This document shows, piece by piece, positions 15,025 through 20,184 of a stretch of 20,184 bases of DNA. The DNA comes from Bacillota bacterium (GTDB taxonomy: Bacteria > Bacillota > Bacilli > Paenibacillales > NBRC-103111): positions 1 to 20,184 of the forward strand of contig JAEWMH010000117.1 in NCBI GenBank assembly GCA_023393235.1, read 5' to 3'. The notes under the pieces are model-generated. The model saw only the letters and a program-made list of their open reading frames with translations, did no database searches and was not told where the DNA came from. Both the position numbers and the translations under genes were made by a program. Position 1 is the stretch's first letter. Each line of letters opens with the position of its first letter.

Positions 15025-15528
15025 ATGCAACGGAATATTGTTCTTGTGGGTTTTATGGGTACCGGAAAAACCACCGTGGGCCGGCTTCTGGCCAATCGTC
15101 TCGGTTGGACCTTCACGGATACGGATGCTTTTATTCAGGAGCAGACAGGGATGACCATCAGCCGGATGTTTGAGGAGCATGGAGAGGCTTTTTTCCGCGA
15201 GCGTGAAACAGAAGCTTTACGGGAGCTGCTGCAGCGCCGGAATCAGGTTGTATCTACAGGTGGTGGGGCCGTTCTCTTGGAGGAGAACCGCAGGCTTATG
15301 CTGGAGAATGGTCTTGTTGTGGCGATGAAGGCGGAGGAAGCTGTGATTGTGGAGCGGGTCCGCGGCGATAAAGGAAGACCATTGCTGCAGGGGGATGTGG
15401 TGGAGCGGGTGCATACCCTGGTGGAGGCCCGGCGTTATGCTTATGATTTTGCGCCTGTGCAGCTCCATACGGACCGCCTGTCGCCGGAGGAGGCGGCCCG
15501 CAGGATTGAGGAACTGCTTGAGGCGTGA
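15025..15528 (+). CDS. aroK: Shikimate kinase
   Basis: A 167-aa cytoplasmic P-loop kinase that phosphorylates shikimate at the 3-hydroxyl with ATP, the step before EPSP synthase. The Walker A loop is GFMGTGKTT (9-17). DTDAFI (32-37) holds the shikimate-binding Asp, FFRERE is the conserved arginine segment, STGGGAV (77-83) is the substrate-binding Walker B-like glycine motif, and DKGRPLL is the lid. The length is normal for the family. AAAGGAGGGG 7 bases upstream selects ATG 15025; the frame continues upstream to 14992 but without a ribosome site. It is separated from aroA (16098) only by a gene on the opposite strand, so the two pathway genes are close but not in one transcript. Confidence 0.95.
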   Translation: MQRNIVLVGFMGTGKTTVGRLLANRLGWTFTDTDAFIQEQTGMTISRMFEEHGEAFFRERETEALRELLQRRNQVVSTGGGAVLLEENRRLMLENGLVVAMKAEEAVIVERVRGDKGRPLLQGDVVERVHTLVEARRYAYDFAPVQLHTDRLSPEEAARRIEELLEA

Positions 15529-15530
15529 GG

Positions 15531-15836
15531 TTACGGATTCCCGTAATCCAGCATGCCTCCCTCCATATTCTTAAGGCCGCGGTAGCCCAGGTGCCGCAGA
15601 TAATCGCATGCCCGGCCGCTGCGGCTGCCGCTTCTGCATACGAAGATGACCTCATCGGCTTGGGGTATTTCTTCATGCCGGTAAGGCAGCTCGCCCAACG
15701 GAATATGAATAGCGCCGGGGAGCATGCCCAACGCAACCTCCTCAGGCTCGCGCACGTCCACCAAGTTTAATGCTTCACCGCGTTCCAGCCGTTGCCGGAC
15801 CTCGTCGGCGGATATCCAGCCAATTTCCTGTTCCAT
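15531..15836 (-). CDS. Single-domain rhodanese-like protein
   Basis: A 101-aa protein consisting of one rhodanese domain: IGWISADEVRQRLERGEAL, then LVDVREPEEVALGMLPGAIH with the typical DVRE/GAIHIP elements, and the active loop FVCRSGSRSGRA, whose Cys would carry the persulfide. Single-domain rhodaneses transfer sulfane sulfur or act as sulfur carriers in the cytoplasm. GAGGTG 7 bases before ATG 15836 decides this start; GTG 15851 lies within that site and is less likely. It is convergent with aroK, whose stop is 2 bases away, so the 3' ends almost touch. The sulfur acceptor is unknown. Confidence 0.9.
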   Translation of the reverse strand: MEQEIGWISADEVRQRLERGEALNLVDVREPEEVALGMLPGAIHIPLGELPYRHEEIPQADEVIFVCRSGSRSGRACDYLRHLGYRGLKNMEGGMLDYGNP

Positions 15837-16017
15837 GTCGCTGCACCTCACGATTTGGGATGTTTTTAAAGAAGTCTACCGGAATTGCCGGGGAGGGTCA
15901 AGCGGACTGGGTCTCCCTCGAACAAATGCGGGAAAATTCGTGTTTTCTCGGAAGGATGCGACTTGTACCGCATTCCCAAGGCCTGCCGCATATGGTAAAC
16001 TGTCAGTAACTATGCAC

Positions 16018-16048
16018 GGCCGTAAGTACGGCCACAAGCTCTTTTTGA
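16018..16048 (+). other. Small hairpin in the aroA leader
   Basis: GGCCGT-AAGT-ACGGCC forms a 6-bp stem with a tetraloop (16018-16033), followed about 7 bases later by a five-T run, in the leader between the rhodanese start and aroA. It could be a weak attenuator or a transcript-stabilising hairpin; no anti-terminator alternative was identified. Confidence 0.3.
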
Positions 16049-16097
16049 AGCCATTTTTTTTGCTGGTGCTAAAAACTCTCAGGAGGGAACCTGCCCG

Positions 16098-17399
16098 ATG
16101 AACGGTTTTAAAGCTGTGATCAAACCTACCCCGGTCCTCCGGGGTGATATACAGGCGTTATCGTCTAAGAATTATACAACCCGCTATCTTCTGATCGGAG
16201 CTCTCGCCGATGGGACAAGCACCATCTATTATCCTGCCCACAGTGAGGACAGCGATGCCATGCGCCGTTGTATCCGGGACTTGGGGGCTACCTTGACGGA
16301 GGATGAAACCAAGCTGGTGATTAACGGCTTCGGGGCCCATCCCGCCAAGGTGAAGGAGCTGGATGTGGGCAACGCCGGGGCGGTTCTGCGCTTTTTAATG
16401 TCCATTGCCGCTCTTTGCCCCGAGGACGTCACCTTCGTGAACCGTTATCCCGAATCCCTGGGCAAACGGCCCCATCACGATCTTATCGATTCCCTCCGCC
16501 AAATGGGTGTTGAAGTTGCGGACCGGGATGGCAGACTGCCGATCACCATAGGGGGCGGTAAACCTAAAGGGGGACATATTACCGTATCGGGCAATGTCAG
16601 CTCCCAATTTTTGAGCTCGCTGTTATTTATGACTCCCTTACTCGAGGAAGACAGTGAAATTACGGTTCTGCATGACCTGAAATCCAAGGTCATTGTCGGC
16701 CAAACCTTGGAAGTCCTCGAACAGGCAGGAATTCGGGTAGAAGCTGCCGAAGATTATATGCACTTCCGGATTCCGGGAGGGCAGCGGTACTTGCCCAAGG
16801 ACTACATAGTCCAGGGGGACTATCCCGGCTCCGCAGCCATTCTGGCTGCTGCAGCTGTCACCTCCTCGGATGTCACCGTGCGCAGGCTGGCCGAGAAGAG
16901 CCGCCAGGGTGAACGTGCCGTGGTGGATGTGCTGAAGGCGATGGGTGTGCCTCTGACGCATACCAACGACAGTGTCCATGTAACAGGCAACGGAAAGCTC
17001 CGCGGCGGCGAATTCGACGGTGACCATTTCACCGACGGTGTATTGGCCATGGTGGCAGCCTCCGTTTTTGCCGAAGGGACCACCCGCTTCTATAATGTAG
17101 AGAATCTGCGCTATAAAGAATGCGACCGCATTACCGATTTTGTCCATGAGCTGAACAAGGCCGGGGCCAATGTGGAAGAGCGGCAAAGCGAAATTATTGT
17201 CCACGGCAAGCCCGATGGTGTGAAGGGCGGCGTGGAGATTAACGCCCATTATGACCACAGGGTGATTATGGCCTTATCCGTGGTGGGCCTGCGTTCGGAA
17301 CAGGGGCTTATCATCAATGACGCCCATCATGTCGCCAAATCGTATCCCGGGTTTTTCCGGCATATGCTTGACCTCGGCGCCCATATCGAACTGATCTGA
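16098..17399 (+). CDS. aroA: 3-phosphoshikimate 1-carboxyvinyltransferase (EPSP synthase), divergent type
   Basis: A 433-aa enzyme joining shikimate 3-phosphate and phosphoenolpyruvate to EPSP. The fold is intact, with many conserved residues by eye: K24 and R29 in SSKNYTTRYLL, G94 and R98 in GNAGAVLRFL, R124 in KRPHHD, the S168-S169-Q170 loop, a catalytic Asp in FTDGVLAM, LRYKECDRI, DHRVIMAL and the C-terminal KSYPG. Two loops differ from common enzymes. The first has K-N-Y-T-T-R where K-S-x-S-x-R is usual. The GNAGTAMRP loop reads GNAGAVLRF, so the positions equivalent to E. coli T97 and P101 are Ala and Phe. I associate this version with Paenibacillaceae; there it may be the ordinary housekeeping enzyme. 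AGGAGGG 10 bases upstream sets ATG 16098. Glyphosate sensitivity cannot be read directly. Confidence 0.93.
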   Translation: MNGFKAVIKPTPVLRGDIQALSSKNYTTRYLLIGALADGTSTIYYPAHSEDSDAMRRCIRDLGATLTEDETKLVINGFGAHPAKVKELDVGNAGAVLRFLMSIAALCPEDVTFVNRYPESLGKRPHHDLIDSLRQMGVEVADRDGRLPITIGGGKPKGGHITVSGNVSSQFLSSLLFMTPLLEEDSEITVLHDLKSKVIVGQTLEVLEQAGIRVEAAEDYMHFRIPGGQRYLPKDYIVQGDYPGSAAILAAAAVTSSDVTVRRLAEKSRQGERAVVDVLKAMGVPLTHTNDSVHVTGNGKLRGGEFDGDHFTDGVLAMVAASVFAEGTTRFYNVENLRYKECDRITDFVHELNKAGANVEERQSEIIVHGKPDGVKGGVEINAHYDHRVIMALSVVGLRSEQGLIINDAHHVAKSYPGFFRHMLDLGAHIELI

Positions 17400-17442
17400 C
17401 CCGCATACACGCAAGAATACTACAGCAAAAAGAGTGATCAGG

Positions 17443-18276
17443 ATGAATGTTCTCTGGAAGACAACTAAATATGTGGCGGCCTTTATAATGGTGGTAGGAC
17501 TCGTGTTTTCCAGCGGTGTATTCAGCGTGCTGATTTATGGCAGGCTAAGCGGGAAGGAATGGGCGATTTCCCCTTATGCCGATGCGGCGCCTGCCGTTGT
17601 GCGCCCGGTTGAAGCCGCTGCAGCCGAGCCTTCACCCGTTCCGGTGCCGGCACCTGTCAAGCCGGAAAGAAAGCCATCCGTCCTTCTTGATGCGCCGATT
17701 TACCGCCAGCATCCCGAGCTGCCTTCGGGCTGTGAAATTACCAGCTTGTCCATGCTGTTGAATTTCGCCGGTGTGGCCAAGACCAAGATGGATCTCCTAT
17801 CCGAAATGCCAGTTGACATGACGCCGATCACCATGAATTCCGACGGGTCCCCTGTTTATTGGGGAAACCCCAATACGGGCTTTGTGGGGGAAATTTCCGG
17901 GAAGGGCAAGGGCTTCGGCATTTACCACACGGCGTTGTTTCCGGTGCTGAAGGCGAATGTTCCCTCTGCCGTGGATCTTACCGGGTCCGAATTCAGTGAG
18001 CTGGAGCTTCAACTGTCCCAAGGGATTCCGGCGGTGGTCTGGACCACCATCGATTTTCGGGTACCTGCCAAATGGGTAACCTGGGATACACCGACGGGGC
18101 CGATTAAAACCACCTTTATGGAGCATGCGGTGCTGCTGGTGGGGTATGATGACCAATATGTATATGTGAATGATCCGTGGACCGGGAAGAAGCAGTTCCC
18201 CGTTAACCGCCAGCAATTTTTCGATACCTGGGAAGCTATGGGGCGTCAGAGTATTTCCTACACCCCTGGTGCCTGA
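17443..18276 (+). CDS. Membrane-anchored C39-like peptidase-domain protein
   Basis: A 277-aa protein with an N-terminal membrane segment (about 11-32, AAFIMVVGLVFSSGVFSVLI). A Pro/Ala/Glu-rich linker (45-78) and a papain-like Peptidase_C39_2 domain follow. LPSGCEITSLSMLL holds the catalytic Cys97, and FMEHAVLLVGYDDQYVYVND supplies the His and the strand after it, with the DPWTG segment as usual. The domain lies outside the membrane, probably in the extracytoplasmic space or spore envelope. C39_2 proteins are often annotated as cysteine peptidases though few are characterised. ATG 17443 is taken as start; GTG 17434 is three codons upstream and neither has a strong ribosome site. It follows aroA by 43 bases and could be co-transcribed, without an obvious functional link. 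Confidence 0.82.
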   Translation: MNVLWKTTKYVAAFIMVVGLVFSSGVFSVLIYGRLSGKEWAISPYADAAPAVVRPVEAAAAEPSPVPVPAPVKPERKPSVLLDAPIYRQHPELPSGCEITSLSMLLNFAGVAKTKMDLLSEMPVDMTPITMNSDGSPVYWGNPNTGFVGEISGKGKGFGIYHTALFPVLKANVPSAVDLTGSEFSELELQLSQGIPAVVWTTIDFRVPAKWVTWDTPTGPIKTTFMEHAVLLVGYDDQYVYVNDPWTGKKQFPVNRQQFFDTWEAMGRQSISYTPGA

Positions 18277-18310
18277 TTAACAATATGTACATCTAAGGAG
18301 GTTCACCATA

Positions 18311-18739
18311 ATGGCATTTGAAAACCCGTCGCGAGATGAGATTAAATCAATTCTGGAGAAAACAACCAATATCGCTGTGGTGGGATTGTCGGATAAACCG
18401 GACCGCACCTCCCATATGGTGGCTGCGGCCATGCAGGACCGGGGCTACCGGATTATTCCCGTGAATCCCACAGGTGCGGACACCATCCTGGGCGAGAAGC
18501 GGTATAATTCCTTGGCCGAGGTGCCGGATGCAATTGATATTGTGAATGTGTTCCGCAGAAGTGAGTTTTGTGCGGAGGTGGCGGAGGAAGCCGTTAAGGC
18601 AGGAGCCAAGGTGCTTTGGCTGCAGCAGGGGATTGAGAGTGAGGAAGCTGCCGACATTGCAGCGGCAGGCGGCCTTCAGGTGATTATGGACCGGTGCATC
18701 AAGGTAGAGGATGCCGTCACACGTCCTGTACGCGGTTAA
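18311..18739 (+). CDS. CoA-binding domain protein (YccU/YneT type)
   Basis: A 142-aa single-domain Rossmann protein of the CoA_binding_2 type: NIAVVGLSDKPDRTSHMVAA is the first strand-loop-helix with a nucleotide-binding GLS loop. GYRIIPVNPTG and VLWLQQGIESEEAADIAA are typical of the family, and MDRCIKVE ends the domain. This is the succinyl-CoA-synthetase-alpha-like fold alone, without the ligase parts, so it probably binds CoA or a nucleotide without catalysis; its physiological role is unknown. TAAGGAGGTTCACC precedes the ATG at 18311, an excellent ribosome site. A hairpin 23 bases after the stop may terminate it. Confidence 0.9.
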   Translation: MAFENPSRDEIKSILEKTTNIAVVGLSDKPDRTSHMVAAAMQDRGYRIIPVNPTGADTILGEKRYNSLAEVPDAIDIVNVFRRSEFCAEVAEEAVKAGAKVLWLQQGIESEEAADIAAAGGLQVIMDRCIKVEDAVTRPVRG

Positions 18740-18761
18740 CAAATAAATCAAATATCGAATA

Positions 18762-18802
18762 TGCAGCGAAGGGCGGTGAAACTGTCTTTCGCTGCAGTTT
18801 TG
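18762..18802 (+). terminator. Putative terminator between the CoA-binding gene and thiE
   Basis: TGCAGCGAA (18762-18770) pairs perfectly with TTCGCTGCA (18788-18796) around a 17-base loop, followed by GTTTTG. The short T-run makes it a weak or partial terminator. Confidence 0.5.
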
Positions 18803-18822
18803 TCCGGGGAGAGTGTTCGCAC

Positions 18823-19485
18823 ATGCACCAAATCGTAGAGTGGAACGGCCGCCCGCTGCGGGAGTGGCTTAAGCTGTATCTGGTTATGGATATGCAGAGT
18901 TATGAAGGACGGACTGCCGAGGAGATTGCCCGTGAAGCGATTGCAGGCGGCGTCACCATGATCCAATGGCGGGAGAAGTCGCAGCCGCTGCGGGATGTTT
19001 TGGACGTATCCCGGCGGGTCAGAGCCTTGTGCCGCGAGTTGGGTATTCCTTTTGTGGTTAACGACCGTGTGGACATCGCCCTGCTGCTTGACGCAGACGG
19101 AGTTCATGTGGGGCAGGACGATCTGCCGGCTCCGGAGGTCCGGAGATTGATAGGCCAGGCCCGATTTGTAGGAGTATCCGCTGGCTCCTGGGACGAAGCC
19201 CGTTGGGCTTTGGAGCAGGAAGCGGATTACCTGGGAGTCGGCCCGATTTACGGTACTCCTACCAAGCCGGATGCAGGAGATGCCATCGGCTTTGAACTGC
19301 TGGGCAGGTTGAAGGCGGAGTGCCCCGGGATTCCGCGGGTAGGCATCGGCGGAATTAACCGCACCAATGCCGGGCTGGTAACAGGAGCGGGAGCGGACGG
19401 GATTGCCGTTGTATCCGCCATCACCCGCAGCAGCAATCCGCAGGAGGCTGCGGCGGAGCTGAAACAGCTAATTGAGCATTCATAA
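18823..19485 (+). CDS. thiE: Thiamine phosphate synthase
   Basis: A 220-aa TIM-barrel enzyme that couples HMP pyrophosphate and thiazole phosphate to thiamine phosphate. Diagnostic segments are LYLVMD at the first strand, AIAGGVTMIQWREKSQPL (the substrate-binding VQxREK motif), VVNDRVDIALLLDADGVHVG with the DGVHVGQDD loop, GVGPIYGTPTKPDA (the phosphate-binding loop) and GIGGIN. The length is normal. ATG 18823 is chosen because it begins just before the barrel and has GGGGAGAG about 10 bases upstream; the open frame back to 18694 overlaps the preceding gene and has no start signal. The other thi genes are not in the window, and no TPP riboswitch is visible in the 83-base leader, which is unusual if thiamine regulates it here. 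A strong terminator follows. Confidence 0.93.
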   Translation: MHQIVEWNGRPLREWLKLYLVMDMQSYEGRTAEEIAREAIAGGVTMIQWREKSQPLRDVLDVSRRVRALCRELGIPFVVNDRVDIALLLDADGVHVGQDDLPAPEVRRLIGQARFVGVSAGSWDEARWALEQEADYLGVGPIYGTPTKPDAGDAIGFELLGRLKAECPGIPRVGIGGINRTNAGLVTGAGADGIAVVSAITRSSNPQEAAAELKQLIEHS

Positions 19486-19494
19486 TAAGTATGG

Positions 19495-19530
19495 AAACGG
19501 TGCAGGGAATCTGTGCCGTTTTCTTTTTTT
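19495..19530 (+). terminator. Rho-independent terminator after thiE
   Basis: AAACGGTGCAG (19495-19505) pairs with CTGTGCCGTTT (19511-19521) as an 11-bp stem with two wobble pairs and a GGAAT loop, then a long T-rich tail. Confidence 0.9.
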
Positions 19531-19633
19531 TCCCAAACATAAAACCACTGGAGGTGAAGACACTAGTAGAGGCTTCTAAGGTGAGTGAACCGGAGAAGAC
19601 TACGTGAGTAACCATTAAAAGGAGGATCCACCT

Positions 19634-20184
19634 GTGTATCAATCCGAGCAATTCCACACCTCCAACTACCGCGGCAATCAAGCCGGCCACGACAACTATC
19701 TGAGATCCGACTCCCAGTCCCCCAGCTCCTTCGGCATGGGCCAAAATGTAACCTCCCAATACAAGGGGATACAAAAATCCTTCCAGCCTACCGGACCGGT
19801 GAATTCCGTCTACGGCCAACAAAACCAAAACCCGGCCAGCTTCCACACCGCCAGCTACCGCGGTGACCAGCCGAACCACGACAACTACCTGCGCGCTGAC
19901 TCCACACAGCCTTCCCAAACCGGCTTCAGCGGAGTAAACAGCTCTGTCAACTACGGCTACACCTCCAATGTCGGTTATGGCTCTTCTTATGGCCAAAACC
20001 AACAAAACCAACAAAACCAAGCTCAATATGTTTCCCCTAACTCGTATCACACCGCCAACTACAAGGGCGACCAAGCGAATCATGATGCCTATCTGCGTTC
20101 TGACTCCTTCCAGCCGACACAAGGACACTACACAAGCGGTTTTGGCCTAACCTCCATTCCGCAGCTGTACAGAAGCCAACCCCA
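19634..20184 (+). CDS. Tyr/Asn/Gln-rich protein with 21-residue tandem repeats, cut by window end
   Basis: A GTG at 19634, preceded by AAAGGAGGATCCACCT, opens a frame of 183 codons that continues through the window end with no stop. The protein starts MYQSEQFHTSNYRGNQ and is very rich in Tyr, Asn, Gln, Ser, Gly and His. It carries three copies of the repeat [FY]HTxxYxGxQxxHDxYLRxDS: residues 7-27, 70-90 and 138-158. Linkers of 42 and 47 residues are Q/N/S/G/Y-rich (GQNQQNQQNQ). It has no signal peptide or membrane segment. I do not know this family by name. The composition is like structural proteins of the Firmicute spore coat, crust or matrix, which is a guess. A stop-free antisense frame across it is a shadow. 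It follows thiE after the terminator, so it has its own promoter or leader at 19531-19633. Confidence 0.72.
   Translation, partial: MYQSEQFHTSNYRGNQAGHDNYLRSDSQSPSSFGMGQNVTSQYKGIQKSFQPTGPVNSVYGQQNQNPASFHTASYRGDQPNHDNYLRADSTQPSQTGFSGVNSSVNYGYTSNVGYGSSYGQNQQNQQNQAQYVSPNSYHTANYKGDQANHDAYLRSDSFQPTQGHYTSGFGLTSIPQLYRSQP
19652..20107 (+). repeat. Three-copy 63-base coding repeat
   Basis: Copies at 19652-19714, 19841-19903 and 20045-20107 encode the same 21-residue unit, starts 189 and 204 bases apart. The linkers between them are dissimilar and low-complexity. The DNA copies differ at many third-codon positions while His-Thr, Tyr, Gly, Gln, His-Asp, Tyr-Leu-Arg and Asp-Ser are kept, which points to selection on the protein. 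Confidence 0.8.

Noticed and set aside
15846..16097. Possible small RNA or T-box in the leader of aroA
   Set aside because: Only one short 6-bp hairpin with a weak T-run is present; no T-box or specifier features are seen.
19554..19607. 17-codon GTG-initiated micro-ORF between thiE and the repeat protein
   Set aside because: The purine-rich site overlaps the GTG with no spacing, and nothing suggests a leader-peptide attenuator.
19421..20128. 235-codon minus-strand hydrophobic frame with repeated segments
   Set aside because: Its internal repeats are exactly the antisense of the three repeats of the + strand gene at 19634, which has the ribosome site.
1..20184. CRISPR arrays, insertion sequences, tRNA or rRNA genes
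   Set aside because: No regularly spaced short DNA repeats, transposase frames or terminal inverted repeats, and no tRNA cloverleaf or rRNA-like sequence noticed on either strand.

Overview
The window looks like chromosome of an endospore-forming Firmicute, most likely Paenibacillus or a close relative. The reasons are strong AGGAGG-type ribosome binding sites, UxuB and 6-phosphogluconate dehydrogenase proteins close to the Bacillus type, an EPSP synthase of a form I associate with Paenibacillaceae, a collagen-like spore-surface gene remnant, and a BTAD response regulator with a hybrid sensor kinase. The taxonomic call is inference from protein style; no rRNA or tRNA gene is present.

Region 1 (1-5565, all +) is a sugar-acid operon closed by a strong terminator. 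It holds the 3' end of a tagaturonate epimerase (UxaE type), a LarA/DUF2088-type nickel-dependent racemase/epimerase homologue, a gluconokinase, a UxuB-type SDR fructuronate reductase and 6-phosphogluconate dehydrogenase. In order they suggest a route from tagaturonate to fructuronate, D-mannonate, D-gluconate, 6-phosphogluconate and ribulose 5-phosphate. This would send hexuronates into the pentose phosphate pathway through a C2 epimerization of mannonate, instead of the classical mannonate dehydratase/KDG route. It is the most interesting system in the window.

Region 2 (5566-12500) is a sugar-transfer and modification locus. A three-gene minus-strand operon encodes a small conserved protein, an unrecognised 265-aa protein and a methyltransferase. 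It is followed by a GT2 glycosyltransferase with a repeat-like tail (+), a second methyltransferase-like protein (-), and an operon of a two-domain GT2 fusion and a single-domain GT2 (+). A truncated collagen-like gene lies just downstream, so glycosylation of the spore surface is a reasonable but unproven role.

Region 3 (12501-14932) is a graveyard. The 5'-truncated collagen-like gene (-) abuts the C-terminal BTAD fragment of a response regulator (+). About 1 kb on lies a remnant of a hybrid sensor kinase with two frameshifts and a lost C-terminus. Between the two fragments sit two intact small genes: a 56-aa Cys/His protein (-) and a MerR-like regulator (+).

Region 4 (14933-19530) is housekeeping: aroK, an antisense rhodanese-domain gene, a divergent aroA, a membrane-anchored C39-like peptidase, a CoA-binding-domain protein and thiE, with terminator-like hairpins after the last two. 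Region 5 (19634-end) is the start of a Tyr/Asn/Gln-rich protein with three copies of a 21-residue repeat. It is open to the window edge.
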